Shown one piece after another: positions 13,228 to 21,878 of a stretch of 64,000 bases of DNA. Both the position numbers and the translations under genes were made by a program. The stretch is from Deinococcus hopiensis KR-140 (lineage in GTDB: Bacteria > Deinococcota > Deinococci > Deinococcales > Deinococcaceae), in NCBI GenBank assembly GCA_943327755.2, contig CALPYF020000001.1:1-64000 (forward strand). Direction: 5' to 3'. The notes beneath the pieces are model-generated. The model searched no databases and was not told the DNA's origin. It was given only the letters and a program-made list of their open reading frames with translations. Each line of letters begins with the position of its first letter. Position 1 is the stretch's first letter.

Positions 13228-14587
13228 CCTCCCGGCCCTGCTGAGCGCCGCGCTGATCGGCACCGAACGCGCCCCCCTGCCCACCCCCGGCCCCGACGCC
13301 ACCGGACAGGCCGCCGCGCGCATCACCCGCGACGACTCGGAGGGCACCCTGCTCGCCCGCGCCGCGCTGCTGACCCTCGCCGCGACCGCCGGACGGCAAC
13401 CCGACCCGCCCGCCCCGGTCCCCACCCCCGCCCCCACCGACCCGCGCCCGGAAGCGCCGGACCGCGCCGCGCGGCACCTCCCGCATCTGGGCGGCCCGCT
13501 GCTACACGAGTGGCTGACCCTGTGCCACAAGCACGGCTACCGCGTCCCGGCGCTGCACCTGCCGCGCCTGCTGACCCTCGCCACGCAGGACCGCAGCCTG
13601 CGCGTCCCGCTGGCCCGCGTGCTCGGCGAGCGGGGGCGCTGGCTCGCGCACCACGCGGACAGTCCCGCCCTGGCCCACGCCGACGCGCCCGACGAAGCCA
13701 CCTGGGCCGCGCTGAGCGACACCGACCGCGACACCCTGCACCGCGTCCTGCGAGCCCTCAACCCTGACGCCGCCCGCCACCTGCTGCGCACGCACTTCGA
13801 CACGGAACGCGCCACCAGCCGCAAACGCCTCCTGAGCGCCGTGCTGGAGACCCTGAGGGACGCCGACCACACCCTGGACCCCCTGCTGGAGGGTGCGCTG
13901 GACGACCGCAGCCCCGACGTGCAGACCCTCGCCCGGCAGATCCTCCAGCGCCTCCCGCGCAGCGCCATGAACGCCCGACTCGCCGGGGCGCTCCACGACC
14001 CCGGCACGCCCCCCAGCCCCCGCGACGGCCTGAGCGGCGGCCCCCAGGCCCGACTCGGCCACGTCCTGCGGCACACGCACACCGACGCGCTGCTGCGCGC
14101 CACGCCCGGCGGACCAACGGCCCTGATCACCCTGGCGCGCGACCACCACCTCCTCGACGACCTCGTGGCAGGCACCCTCACGCACCGGCACCAGCCGCTC
14201 GCCCAGGCGCTCCTCCCGCACGCGCCCACCCCCGCCCTGCGCGCCCTCGCCGACCCCACCCGCACCCTGCGTGACGGACTGACCGCCCGCGACCCCGACC
14301 TCATCCTCGCCGCCCTGACACACCTGCCCACCCCCTGGACCCCCGACGACAGCCACGCCATCCTCACCCTCCTCCAGGACACCCTCCGGCACGTCGACCA
14401 CCCCTACCAGTGGCCGCAACGCTGGCGCACCCTGCACGACCACGCCCATCACCTCCACCCCGACACCACGCCCCCCCCACTCCTGCCACCCGACGCCCCC
14501 CACCACGCCCAGAGCGTCTGGCACGACCTGATGGACACCCTCGACACTCGCAGGCAGATCCAGCACGACTTCAAGGAGCACCCATGA
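13217..14587 (+). CDS. DUF5691 family protein
   Basis: The 456-residue protein starts with LPALLSAALIGTER and carries the segments HEWLTLCHKHGYRVP, LHLPRLLTLATQDRSLR and VLGERGRWLA, the pattern I associate with DUF5691. The C-terminal two thirds look like alpha-helical repeats of HEAT type, suggesting a scaffold. It overlaps the SWIM gene by 11 bases and the next gene by 4 (ATGA). It is usually found with SWIM and MoxR genes; its biochemical role is unknown. Codons are strongly C-rich. Confidence 0.75.
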   Translation: MASDLPALLSAALIGTERAPLPTPGPDATGQAAARITRDDSEGTLLARAALLTLAATAGRQPDPPAPVPTPAPTDPRPEAPDRAARHLPHLGGPLLHEWLTLCHKHGYRVPALHLPRLLTLATQDRSLRVPLARVLGERGRWLAHHADSPALAHADAPDEATWAALSDTDRDTLHRVLRALNPDAARHLLRTHFDTERATSRKRLLSAVLETLRDADHTLDPLLEGALDDRSPDVQTLARQILQRLPRSAMNARLAGALHDPGTPPSPRDGLSGGPQARLGHVLRHTHTDALLRATPGGPTALITLARDHHLLDDLVAGTLTHRHQPLAQALLPHAPTPALRALADPTRTLRDGLTARDPDLILAALTHLPTPWTPDDSHAILTLLQDTLRHVDHPYQWPQRWRTLHDHAHHLHPDTTPPPLLPPDAPHHAQSVWHDLMDTLDTRRQIQHDFKEHP

Positions 14588-15015
14588 CCGAGCAGACCAT
14601 CGATTGGAGCACCCCGCACGCCCAGCACATCCTGACCAGCGTGCGCAACAGGCGACTGCTGCCCGCCCGGATCATCCTGACCGTCACGCTCATCACCGCC
14701 CTGCTGCACCTCGCCCTGACCGGCACGCCTGCACTCTTGATCGCCGCAACCCTGCTGCTCGCCCTGCACCTCTGGACGACCCACACGCACGCTACCCGCC
14801 AGCGCCACGCCGCCCACGCCAGCGGCCCCACCACCTACCAGCTCAGCGACGACGGCACCCTGCACGTCCACAACAACCTCGGACAATTCCGCATCCCCGC
14901 CAGCGAACGCCAGCGCACCCGGCGCTACCCACAGGCCATCACTGTGACCTACGCCGGACACTCCACCCTGACCCTCCCCAACGGCCCCGTCCGCACCGCC
15001 CTGGAGCACCCATGA
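14584..15015 (+). CDS. Small membrane protein of the MoxR/VWA island
   Basis: The 143-residue protein has two adjacent hydrophobic helices (about residues 28-45 and 48-65: ILTVTLITALLHLAL, ALLIAATLLLALHLW). A soluble C-terminal part of about 75 residues is predicted to be beta-rich (TYQLSDDGTLHVHNN, ITVTYAGHSTLTLPNG). This layout resembles YcxB-like proteins, though that is only my impression. It overlaps both neighbours by 4 bases, so it is made together with DUF5691 and the MoxR ATPase. A role as membrane anchor is inference. Confidence 0.7.
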   Translation: MTEQTIDWSTPHAQHILTSVRNRRLLPARIILTVTLITALLHLALTGTPALLIAATLLLALHLWTTHTHATRQRHAAHASGPTTYQLSDDGTLHVHNNLGQFRIPASERQRTRRYPQAITVTYAGHSTLTLPNGPVRTALEHP

Positions 15016-16103
15016 CCACCCCTGACGCCACCGTCCTGCGCCAGCACGCCGAGCAGCAGTACGCGCACGAACTCGAAGCGCTCGCCGCGCACGACACCCG
15101 CCCCCGCCCGCCCCGCTGGAACCTCAGCCCGCACGCCGTCCTCACGTACCTGCTCGGCGGCACCCTGCCCGACGGGACCGAGATCACCGCCAAGTACGTC
15201 GGCGAGCGCCGCCTCATGGAGATCGCCGTCGCCACGCTCGCCACCGACCGCGCCCTCCTGCTGCTGGGCGTGCCCGGCACCGCCAAGAGCTGGGTCAGCG
15301 AACACCTCGCCGCCGCCATCAGCGGCGACAGCACCCTCCTCATCCAGGGCACCGCGGGCACCGCCGAGGACACCCTCCGCTACGGCTGGAACTACGCCCG
15401 CCTCCTCGCCGAAGGCCCCAGCCCCGCCGCGCTCGTCCAAAGTCCCATCCTGCGCGCCATGCAGGGCGGGAAGATCGCCCGCCTGGAAGAACTCACGCGC
15501 GTGCAGAGCGACGTGCAGGACACCCTCATCACCATCCTGTCCGAGAAAACCCTCCCCGTCCCTGAACTGAACACCGAAATCCAGGCCGTGCAGGGCTTCA
15601 ACCTCATCGCTACCGCCAACACCCGCGACCGCGGCGTCAACGACCTCAGCAGCGCCCTCAAACGCCGCTTCAACACCGTCATCCTCCCCGTTCCCGACAC
15701 CCTCGACGACGAAGTCCGCATCGTCACCGCCCGCGCCCAGGCCCTCAGCGCCGCCCTCCAGATCCCCGCCCAGCCCCCCGCCCTCGAAGAAGTCCGCCGG
15801 ATCGTCACCGTCTTCCGCGAACTCCGCTCCGGCACCACCGAAGACGGCAAAACCCGCCTCAAAACCCCCAGCGGCAGCCTCAGCACCGCCGAAGCCATCA
15901 GCGTCGTAGGCCAGAGCCTCAGCCTCGCCGCGCACTTCGGCACCGGCACACTCACCCCCCATGACATCGCCGCCAGCCTCATCGGCGCGATCATCAAAGA
16001 CCCCACCCACGACGCCCTCATCTGGCGCGAATACCTCGAAACCGTCACCAAAAAACGCGACGACTGGAAAGATTTCTATAAAGCCTGCCGGGCGGTGAGT
16101 TGA
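15012..16103 (+). CDS. MoxR-family AAA+ ATPase, YehL type
   Basis: The 363-residue ATPase has Walker A GVPGTAKS (K92, S93). The Walker B region reads GKIARLEELTR (E159, E160) without the usual aspartate, a pattern I recall from the YehL subgroup. Sensor 1 is ATANTRD (N203) and the arginine-finger region is LKRRF (R218/R219). MoxR proteins act as hexameric chaperones that remodel partner complexes, normally paired with a VWA protein, here 20696-21874. The start at 15012 overlaps the previous stop (ATGA); an upstream in-frame start would overlap the membrane-protein gene. Confidence 0.9.
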   Translation: MTTPDATVLRQHAEQQYAHELEALAAHDTRPRPPRWNLSPHAVLTYLLGGTLPDGTEITAKYVGERRLMEIAVATLATDRALLLLGVPGTAKSWVSEHLAAAISGDSTLLIQGTAGTAEDTLRYGWNYARLLAEGPSPAALVQSPILRAMQGGKIARLEELTRVQSDVQDTLITILSEKTLPVPELNTEIQAVQGFNLIATANTRDRGVNDLSSALKRRFNTVILPVPDTLDDEVRIVTARAQALSAALQIPAQPPALEEVRRIVTVFRELRSGTTEDGKTRLKTPSGSLSTAEAISVVGQSLSLAAHFGTGTLTPHDIAASLIGAIIKDPTHDALIWREYLETVTKKRDDWKDFYKACRAVS

Positions 16104-16105
16104 AC

Positions 16106-17080
16106 ATGGAACATCCCAACGGATTCTGGGATACAGCTTCTCTCGACTATCAATTGAAGAACTACATTGAGCCGCAACCAACACCTGAACTGATCGTCTC
16201 GGTTGAGTATGAACTCGGGTACAGGCTGCCTGAGAGTTACATCCGACTGATGCAAACGCAGAATGGAGGATGCCCAGTCAACACGTGCTTCCCCACAGCA
16301 GAGGCAACCTCCTGGGCGGAAGACCATATCGCCATTACTGGCCTTTTCGGCATTGGGCGCGAGAAGATTTACAGTCTTTGCGGCGACCTCGGCAGTCAGT
16401 TCATGATCGACGAGTGGGAGTACCCGCCCATCGGTATCTATTTCGCAGACTGCCCTTCAGCAGGTCATGACATGGTTGCGCTGGACTACCGTGAATGCGG
16501 GCCGGAAGGTGAGCCCTGTGTCGTACACGTCGATCAGGAAGGTGATTACCGGATTACTTGGCTCGCGCCGAACTTTGAGTCCTTTATTCAGGGACTGGTT
16601 AATGAAGACACTTACGCCGAAGACCCAGAGGAAACGGCAGCCGACGAACTGGTCAGCGTGCAGGAGAAACCGTTCGGTAGTCTCCTCCAGTCACTGTGCG
16701 ACGCCTTCCCGGACGACACCCTACCTGACAGCATCCGCGTGCTGGCAACGAAGATCGTGAAAGAGAAAGGCTTCTTTGCGCTTCACGCTGACCAACTCTC
16801 TCACCTGATGTACGACGTGCAGTTTCTCCTCTACAGCCATTCCCACGTAGTGAAGAGCGAACAGGACTACACCGATGCCAAGGAGGGTTACCGGGCCATC
16901 ATTGCCCTAGCCAACGGGTTTAGCACAGGCGGCTACGCTCCAGGATTCGTCAGCGACTGGATGAAAGAGGCCAGGCAAGAGGGACGGATCGTTGAGACGG
17001 ATCACGGGCTCAAATTCACGCCCGCGGCGCGGGCTGAAGTGCTACAGGCGTTGCTCGATACGGTCACAACTACAGAATGA
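16106..17080 (+). CDS. SMI1/KNR4 (SUKH) family protein inside the MoxR/VWA island
   Basis: The 324-residue protein has an SMI1/KNR4 fold in roughly residues 25-175: VEYELGYRLPESYIRLMQTQNGG, then GIYFADCPSAGHDMVALDYR and VVHVDQEGDYRITWLAPNFE. The C-terminal half (residues 190-324) is helical and unassigned. The family includes immunity proteins of contact toxins and regulatory adaptors. Base composition is clearly different: two 60-base stretches at 16141 and 16201 have 27 and 31 G+C, far below both flanks, suggesting transfer. Yet the stop overlaps the next start (ATGA). ATG 16106 is preferred to TTG 16100. Confidence 0.85.
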   Translation: MEHPNGFWDTASLDYQLKNYIEPQPTPELIVSVEYELGYRLPESYIRLMQTQNGGCPVNTCFPTAEATSWAEDHIAITGLFGIGREKIYSLCGDLGSQFMIDEWEYPPIGIYFADCPSAGHDMVALDYRECGPEGEPCVVHVDQEGDYRITWLAPNFESFIQGLVNEDTYAEDPEETAADELVSVQEKPFGSLLQSLCDAFPDDTLPDSIRVLATKIVKEKGFFALHADQLSHLMYDVQFLLYSHSHVVKSEQDYTDAKEGYRAIIALANGFSTGGYAPGFVSDWMKEARQEGRIVETDHGLKFTPAARAEVLQALLDTVTTTE

Positions 17081-19272
17081 CCGTTTCCATCTTCCCGATT
17101 CGTCATCACGGGCCCGGCTCGGCGCGCAGCCTTGAGCACGCGCTGTCGCAGCTCAATCCGGATGTGGTGCTGGTCGAGGGGCCGTCCGATGCGGATTCCG
17201 TGCTGCCGTTCCTGGCGCAGGCGGACCTGACGCCGCCCGTGGCACTTCTCGGCTACGTGAATGATGATCCTTCTCGCGCGGCGTTCTGGCCGTTCGCGGT
17301 GTTCAGTCCGGAGTTCGTGGCGCTGCGGTGGGCGGCGCGGGCGGGGGCTGTGGCGCGGTTCGTGGATCTTCCGGCGGGAGTGGTGCTGGCCGGGGAGCGG
17401 GACGCGCCGGAGGATGAGTTGCGGGATGATCCGCTGGGGGTGCTGGCGCAGGCGGCGGGTTTCGCGGATTTCGAGCGGTGGTGGGAGTCGCTGGTGGAGG
17501 CGCGGGGCGATGAGTTCGATGTGTTCGCGGCGGTGAACGAGGCGATGCGGGCGGTGCGGGCGGATGCGCTGGGGCCGGTGGGTTGGGAGGCGCAGCGGGA
17601 GGCGTTCATGCGGCAGGGGATCCGCGCGGCGCTGAAGGAGGGCTTCGCGCGGGTGGCGGTGGTGTGCGGGGCGTGGCACGCGCCCGCGCTGGATGTGACG
17701 GCGTTCCCGGTGAAGGGGGACGTGGCGCTGCTCAGGGGGTTGCCGAAGGCGAAGGTGACCCTGACGTGGGTGCCGTGGACACATGGTCGCCTGAGCGTGG
17801 CGAGCGGGTACGGGGCGGGCGTGCGCTCACCGGGGTACTACGAGCACCTGTTCACGTCGCGCGGCGCGGTCGCGGAGCGGTGGTTCGCGCGGGTGGCGCG
17901 GCTGCTGCGCGCGGAGCGGTTGGAGGCGAGCAGCGCGTCGGTGATTGAGGCGACGCGGCTGGCGAATGCGCTGGCGGCGCTGCGGGGCCGGGCGCTGCCG
18001 GGCCTGGAGGAGCTGAACGAGGCGGCGCTGAGCGTGTTCGGCTGGGACGGGGACCTGCCCCTGCGGCTGATCGAGGAGCGGCTGGTGGTCGGGGAGGCGC
18101 TGGGCGTGGTGCCGGACGGGGTGCCGACGGTGCCGCTGGCGCGGGACGTGGCGCGGCAGCAGAAGAGTTTGCGCTTGAAGGTGCTGCCGGAGGAGCTGGA
18201 TCTGGAGCTGGATCTGCGGTCGGACAACGATCTGGCGCGCAGCGTGCTGTTTCACCGCCTGAACCTGCTGGGTGTGCCGTGGGCGAAGCACCGTGGATCG
18301 GGTGGCCTGGGGACGTTCCGCGAGGGGTGGCAGTTGCGCTGGCGGCCGGAGTTCAGCGTGCGGCTGGTCGAGGCGAGTCGGCTGGGGCAGACGGTGCGGG
18401 ACGCGGCGACGGCGTCCGCGCTGGAGGCCGCGCGGGGTGCGGGGACGCTGGCGGAGTTGACGGGTCTGCTGGAGGTGCTGCGCCTCGCGGACCTGCCGGG
18501 GGCGTTGCCGGTGACGCTCGCGGCGCTGGATGAGCGGTCGGCGCTGGGCGCGGACGTGCCGGACGTGCTGCGGGCGCTGCCGCCCCTGGCGCGACTGGCC
18601 CGGTATGGGGACGTGCGTGGGCGCGGCGCGGCGGGCGCGGGTGGGGGAGAGGTGGCCCCGCTGGAGACGTTCCGGGCGCTGCTGACCCGCGCGGCGGTGG
18701 GGCTACCGCTGGCCGGGGTGGGCCTGGGAGACGACGCGGCGGCCGGGGTGAGGGACGCGGTGCGCGGGGCGGACGCGGCGGTGCGCCTGCTGGACGACCC
18801 GGACGTGACCGGGGAGTGGCGCGCGGCCCTGCGCCGGGCGGCGGACCGGGAGGACGCGCATCCGCTGCTGCTGGGGGACGCGCTGCGCCGCCTGCGGGAC
18901 GCGGGCGTGCTGGACGCCGGTCAGATCGAGGCGCGGCTGGGGTCGGCCCTGAGTGACCCGTCGCCGCTGGCGGTCACGGCGTGGCTGGACGGGTTCCTGG
19001 GGGACACCGGGGCGCTGCTCGTGCACGACGCGGGCCTGCTGGCACTGGTGGACGGCTGGCTGTCGGCCCTGGATGCCGAGGTGTTCCAGAGCGTGCTGCC
19101 GCTGCTGCGCCGGGTGTTCGCGCGCTTCGAGGCGCCGGAACGCCGCGCGATCGGCGAGGCGGTGCGGGGAGGGACGCCCGCGTCGCGTCTCGCGCCGGTC
19201 GCGGTGGATGACGCGCGGGCGGCGCGGGTCGTTCCGGTCGTGCTGGGGCTGCTGGGGGTATCCCAGGAATGA
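17077..19272 (+). CDS. DUF5682 family protein (YehM-like)
   Basis: The 731-residue protein opens with IFPIRHHGPGSARSLEHAL (H10, H11), then VLVEGPSDAD (E34), PPVALLGYVND, and VVCGAWHAPALD (H201). This set of conserved His/Glu motifs marks DUF5682. It resembles the HxxG/EGP/GxxH layout of TraB- and EreA-like possible hydrolases, so an enzymatic role is plausible but not shown. It corresponds by position and motifs to YehM next to YehL. The codons are strongly G-rich on this strand, opposite to the four genes at the start of the island. It overlaps the SMI1/KNR4 gene by 4 bases. Confidence 0.85.
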   Translation: MTVSIFPIRHHGPGSARSLEHALSQLNPDVVLVEGPSDADSVLPFLAQADLTPPVALLGYVNDDPSRAAFWPFAVFSPEFVALRWAARAGAVARFVDLPAGVVLAGERDAPEDELRDDPLGVLAQAAGFADFERWWESLVEARGDEFDVFAAVNEAMRAVRADALGPVGWEAQREAFMRQGIRAALKEGFARVAVVCGAWHAPALDVTAFPVKGDVALLRGLPKAKVTLTWVPWTHGRLSVASGYGAGVRSPGYYEHLFTSRGAVAERWFARVARLLRAERLEASSASVIEATRLANALAALRGRALPGLEELNEAALSVFGWDGDLPLRLIEERLVVGEALGVVPDGVPTVPLARDVARQQKSLRLKVLPEELDLELDLRSDNDLARSVLFHRLNLLGVPWAKHRGSGGLGTFREGWQLRWRPEFSVRLVEASRLGQTVRDAATASALEAARGAGTLAELTGLLEVLRLADLPGALPVTLAALDERSALGADVPDVLRALPPLARLARYGDVRGRGAAGAGGGEVAPLETFRALLTRAAVGLPLAGVGLGDDAAAGVRDAVRGADAAVRLLDDPDVTGEWRAALRRAADREDAHPLLLGDALRRLRDAGVLDAGQIEARLGSALSDPSPLAVTAWLDGFLGDTGALLVHDAGLLALVDGWLSALDAEVFQSVLPLLRRVFARFEAPERRAIGEAVRGGTPASRLAPVAVDDARAARVVPVVLGLLGVSQE

Positions 19273-19314
19273 TAAGAAAATGAGATTTATTGCCGGGTAT
19301 CTTGATCGGGTCTT

Positions 19315-20670
19315 ATGCTGACTTCCCGCCTGCGCGCGCTGCTGCTTCCCCTGGCCCTGATCTCCGGCGCGGCGTGTTCCCACGCCCAGGCGCGCCCCAT
19401 GGTGCTCGTGTACCACCAGGTCGGGGCGGGCAGTGGGGCGTCGCTGGGCATCGCGCCGCAGGCCCTGCGGCAGCGGGTCGAGACCCTGCGCCGCCTCGGG
19501 TACCGCTTCGTGACCTCCAGCGAGGCCGCGCGCGCCGCCCCGCAGGAGAAGGTGGCCGTCATCCAGTTCGACGACGGCTTCGAGAGCGTGTACCGGCTGG
19601 CCTTCCCGGTGCTGCGGGACCTGGGGGTGCCCGGCACGGCGTACGTGATCTGGTCGCGGCTGGATCAGCCGGGCAGCCTGAGCCGCGCGCAGGTACGTGA
19701 ACTGCGCGTCGCCGGGTGGGAGATCGGCACGCACTCGCACCGGCACGCGGCGCTGGCCGACCTCGCCCCGGCGGGCCTGCGCCGCGAGCTGAGCGTTCCG
19801 GACGGCGAGGCGGCCCGCTGCGTCGCGTACCCGCTCAACCGCCACGACGCGCGGGTACGCCGCGCCGCGAGCGAGCAGGGGCTCTCGTGCGGGGTAGCCG
19901 GGGGCCCGCCCGCGCTGGGCCGCCCGGATCCGCTGGCGCTGCCCGCGCCGGCCATCACGCCCTGGGACGACACGCTGCTGCCCCTGCGGGCCCGCTGGGG
20001 GCTGGACGCCCGCGCGCCGCTGCTGCTGGCCGGGGTGACCGAACCTGTGCTCGACACCCTGCTGGGTAAGGGGGCGGGCGAGGCCCCGGCGGTCGAGCCG
20101 CCCCTGACCTGGAACCCGGCGCATTACGAGCTGCTGGGGAACGGACTGATCAGCGTCGCGTGGCGCGGCGAGCGTGAGACGCGGCTGGCATGGCGCGAGG
20201 GCCGCTGGAGCGTGAACGCCGCCGCACGCCGGGGGGTGGGACGTGTGGACGGCGCGTATACCGGGGGCAGCGTGGCGTTCAACGTCGCGCCGGTCACGCT
20301 GGCCGCCGGGTGGGACGGCAGCGGGGCGCTGCTGGCCGGCGCGGTGTCCCTGGGCGGGTACGGCGAGGTCTGGGGGCGGGCCAGTCGGCTGGGTGACGCG
20401 TGGACGTGGGGTGCGGGCGCGACCCTGATTCCGGCGGATTACGTGCAGATCAGCGCGGCGCACGGCGCGTCGGGCACGCAGCTGGGCCTGCGGGCCGCGC
20501 TGCCCTGGCAGGACGGCGAGGGCCGCCCGCTGCGGCTGGGCGGCGGGTACCGCTGGGGCGAGGGGGCCGGGCCCTTCGCGGAGCTGGAGTACCGGGTGGG
20601 CAGTTACAGCCTCACCGCCGAGGTGAGCGGCGCGGGCCGGTTCGGCGTGAAGTTCACGTCCGTCTGGTAA
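19315..20670 (+). CDS. NodB-type polysaccharide deacetylase with C-terminal beta-rich domain
   Basis: The 451-residue protein has an N-terminal signal peptide (residues 1-26, ending AHAQA), then a NodB domain. Its motifs are VYHQV, FDDGF (D86, D87) and GTHSHRH (H140, H144), the expected metal ligands and catalytic aspartate. After about residue 255 comes a region of short alternating beta strands rich in glycine and aromatics (GGSVAFNVAP, GSYSLTAEVSG) ending in tryptophan, like an outer-membrane barrel or beta sandwich. No ribosome binding site is visible, and a 42-base AT-rich gap separates it from the DUF5682 gene. It probably acts on envelope polysaccharide or peptidoglycan. Confidence 0.8.
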   Translation: MLTSRLRALLLPLALISGAACSHAQARPMVLVYHQVGAGSGASLGIAPQALRQRVETLRRLGYRFVTSSEAARAAPQEKVAVIQFDDGFESVYRLAFPVLRDLGVPGTAYVIWSRLDQPGSLSRAQVRELRVAGWEIGTHSHRHAALADLAPAGLRRELSVPDGEAARCVAYPLNRHDARVRRAASEQGLSCGVAGGPPALGRPDPLALPAPAITPWDDTLLPLRARWGLDARAPLLLAGVTEPVLDTLLGKGAGEAPAVEPPLTWNPAHYELLGNGLISVAWRGERETRLAWREGRWSVNAAARRGVGRVDGAYTGGSVAFNVAPVTLAAGWDGSGALLAGAVSLGGYGEVWGRASRLGDAWTWGAGATLIPADYVQISAAHGASGTQLGLRAALPWQDGEGRPLRLGGGYRWGEGAGPFAELEYRVGSYSLTAEVSGAGRFGVKFTSVW

Positions 20671-20695
20671 GCAGGCGGGCAGAGGGAGGGCAGCG

Positions 20696-21874
20696 ATGAC
20701 CATAGAGGAACGCACGCGCCGCTGGCGGCTGGTGCTGGGCGGCGGGGACGCCGACGGGCTGGGCGCGCAGGAGGGGACCGAGGTGCCCCTCACGCTGGAG
20801 GACCGCCGGATGGACGCCGCGCTGGCCGGGCTGTACGACCCGCCCGAGGGCGAGCGGCGGGGTGGACTGGGGGGGAGTGCGCCGCGCGTGGCGCGCTGGC
20901 TGGCCGACCTGCGCGAGTTCTTCCCGTCGGACGTGGTGCGGGTGATGCAGGCGGACGCGATCGAGCGGCTGAACCTGCAGCAGCTGCTGTTCGAGCCGGA
21001 GATGCTGGACGGTGTGGAGCCGGACGTGCATCTCGTGGCGACGCTGGTATCCCTGAAGGGCGTGATGCCGCCGTCGGCGCGGGACGCGGCCCGCGCGCTG
21101 GTGCGGCGCGTGGTGGACGACCTGACGCGCCGCCTGGAGGAACCGACCCGCGCGGCGGTCACCGGGAGTCTCAGCCGCGAGCAGCGCACGCGCCGCCCGA
21201 AGGCCGCCGAGATCGACTGGCCGGGTACGATCCGCGCGAACCTGCGCACGTACCGGCCGGAACTGGGTACCCTCGTCCCCGAGCGGCTGGTCGGGCATGG
21301 GCGGCGGCGGCGGAGCCTGCGGGACGTGGTGCTGTGCGTGGACCAGTCGGGCAGCATGGCGGGCAGCGTCGTGTACGCCGGGGTGTTCGGCGCGGTCCTG
21401 GCGAGCCTCCCGGCGCTGAGCACGCGCGTGGTGGCGTTCGACACGGCGGTCGCGGACCTGACCGAGCACCTGGGCGACCCGGTGGAGTTGCTGTACGGCC
21501 TGCAACTGGGCGGCGGCACGGACATCAACCGGGCGCTGGCGTACTGCCAGGGCGTGATCGAGCGGCCCGAGCAGACCGTGCTGGTGCTGATCAGTGACCT
21601 GTTCGAGGGCGGCAACGAACGCGAGATGCTCGCCCGGGCCCGCGCGCTGCGCGAGAGTGGCGTGCTGGTCGTGGCGCTGCTGGCCCTGTCGGACGACGGC
21701 GCGCCCAGCTTCGATCATGGCGTGGCGCGCGCCCTGGCGGGCCTGGACATCCCGGCGTTCGCGTGCACGCCCGCGCACTTCCCGGGTCTGCTGGCCGCCG
21801 CGCTGCGCGGGGACGATCCGGGCGCGTGGGCGGGCGATCAGGGACTTGTGGTCCGGGGCGGCGGCATAGGGTGA
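20696..21874 (+). CDS. VWA domain protein, YehP-like partner of the MoxR ATPase
   Basis: The 392-residue protein starts with RWRLVLGG and GGLGGS and has RANLRTYRPELG before a VWA domain with a complete MIDAS: DQSGS (D216, S218, S220), the threonine of GGGTD (T275) and ISD (D301). These motifs follow E. coli YehP closely. VWA proteins bind a metal and hold client proteins for a MoxR ATPase. GAGGGAGGG at 20682-20690 is the ribosome binding site. It is separated from the other island genes by the deacetylase gene. Confidence 0.9.
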   Translation: MTIEERTRRWRLVLGGGDADGLGAQEGTEVPLTLEDRRMDAALAGLYDPPEGERRGGLGGSAPRVARWLADLREFFPSDVVRVMQADAIERLNLQQLLFEPEMLDGVEPDVHLVATLVSLKGVMPPSARDAARALVRRVVDDLTRRLEEPTRAAVTGSLSREQRTRRPKAAEIDWPGTIRANLRTYRPELGTLVPERLVGHGRRRRSLRDVVLCVDQSGSMAGSVVYAGVFGAVLASLPALSTRVVAFDTAVADLTEHLGDPVELLYGLQLGGGTDINRALAYCQGVIERPEQTVLVLISDLFEGGNEREMLARARALRESGVLVVALLALSDDGAPSFDHGVARALAGLDIPAFACTPAHFPGLLAAALRGDDPGAWAGDQGLVVRGGGIG

Positions 21875-21878
21875 GCGT

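Noticed and set aside
18703..21615. 970-codon minus-strand open frame opposite DUF5682, deacetylase and VWA genes
   Set aside because: Proline/arginine-rich nonsense product; the + strand frames have clear domains and start sites.
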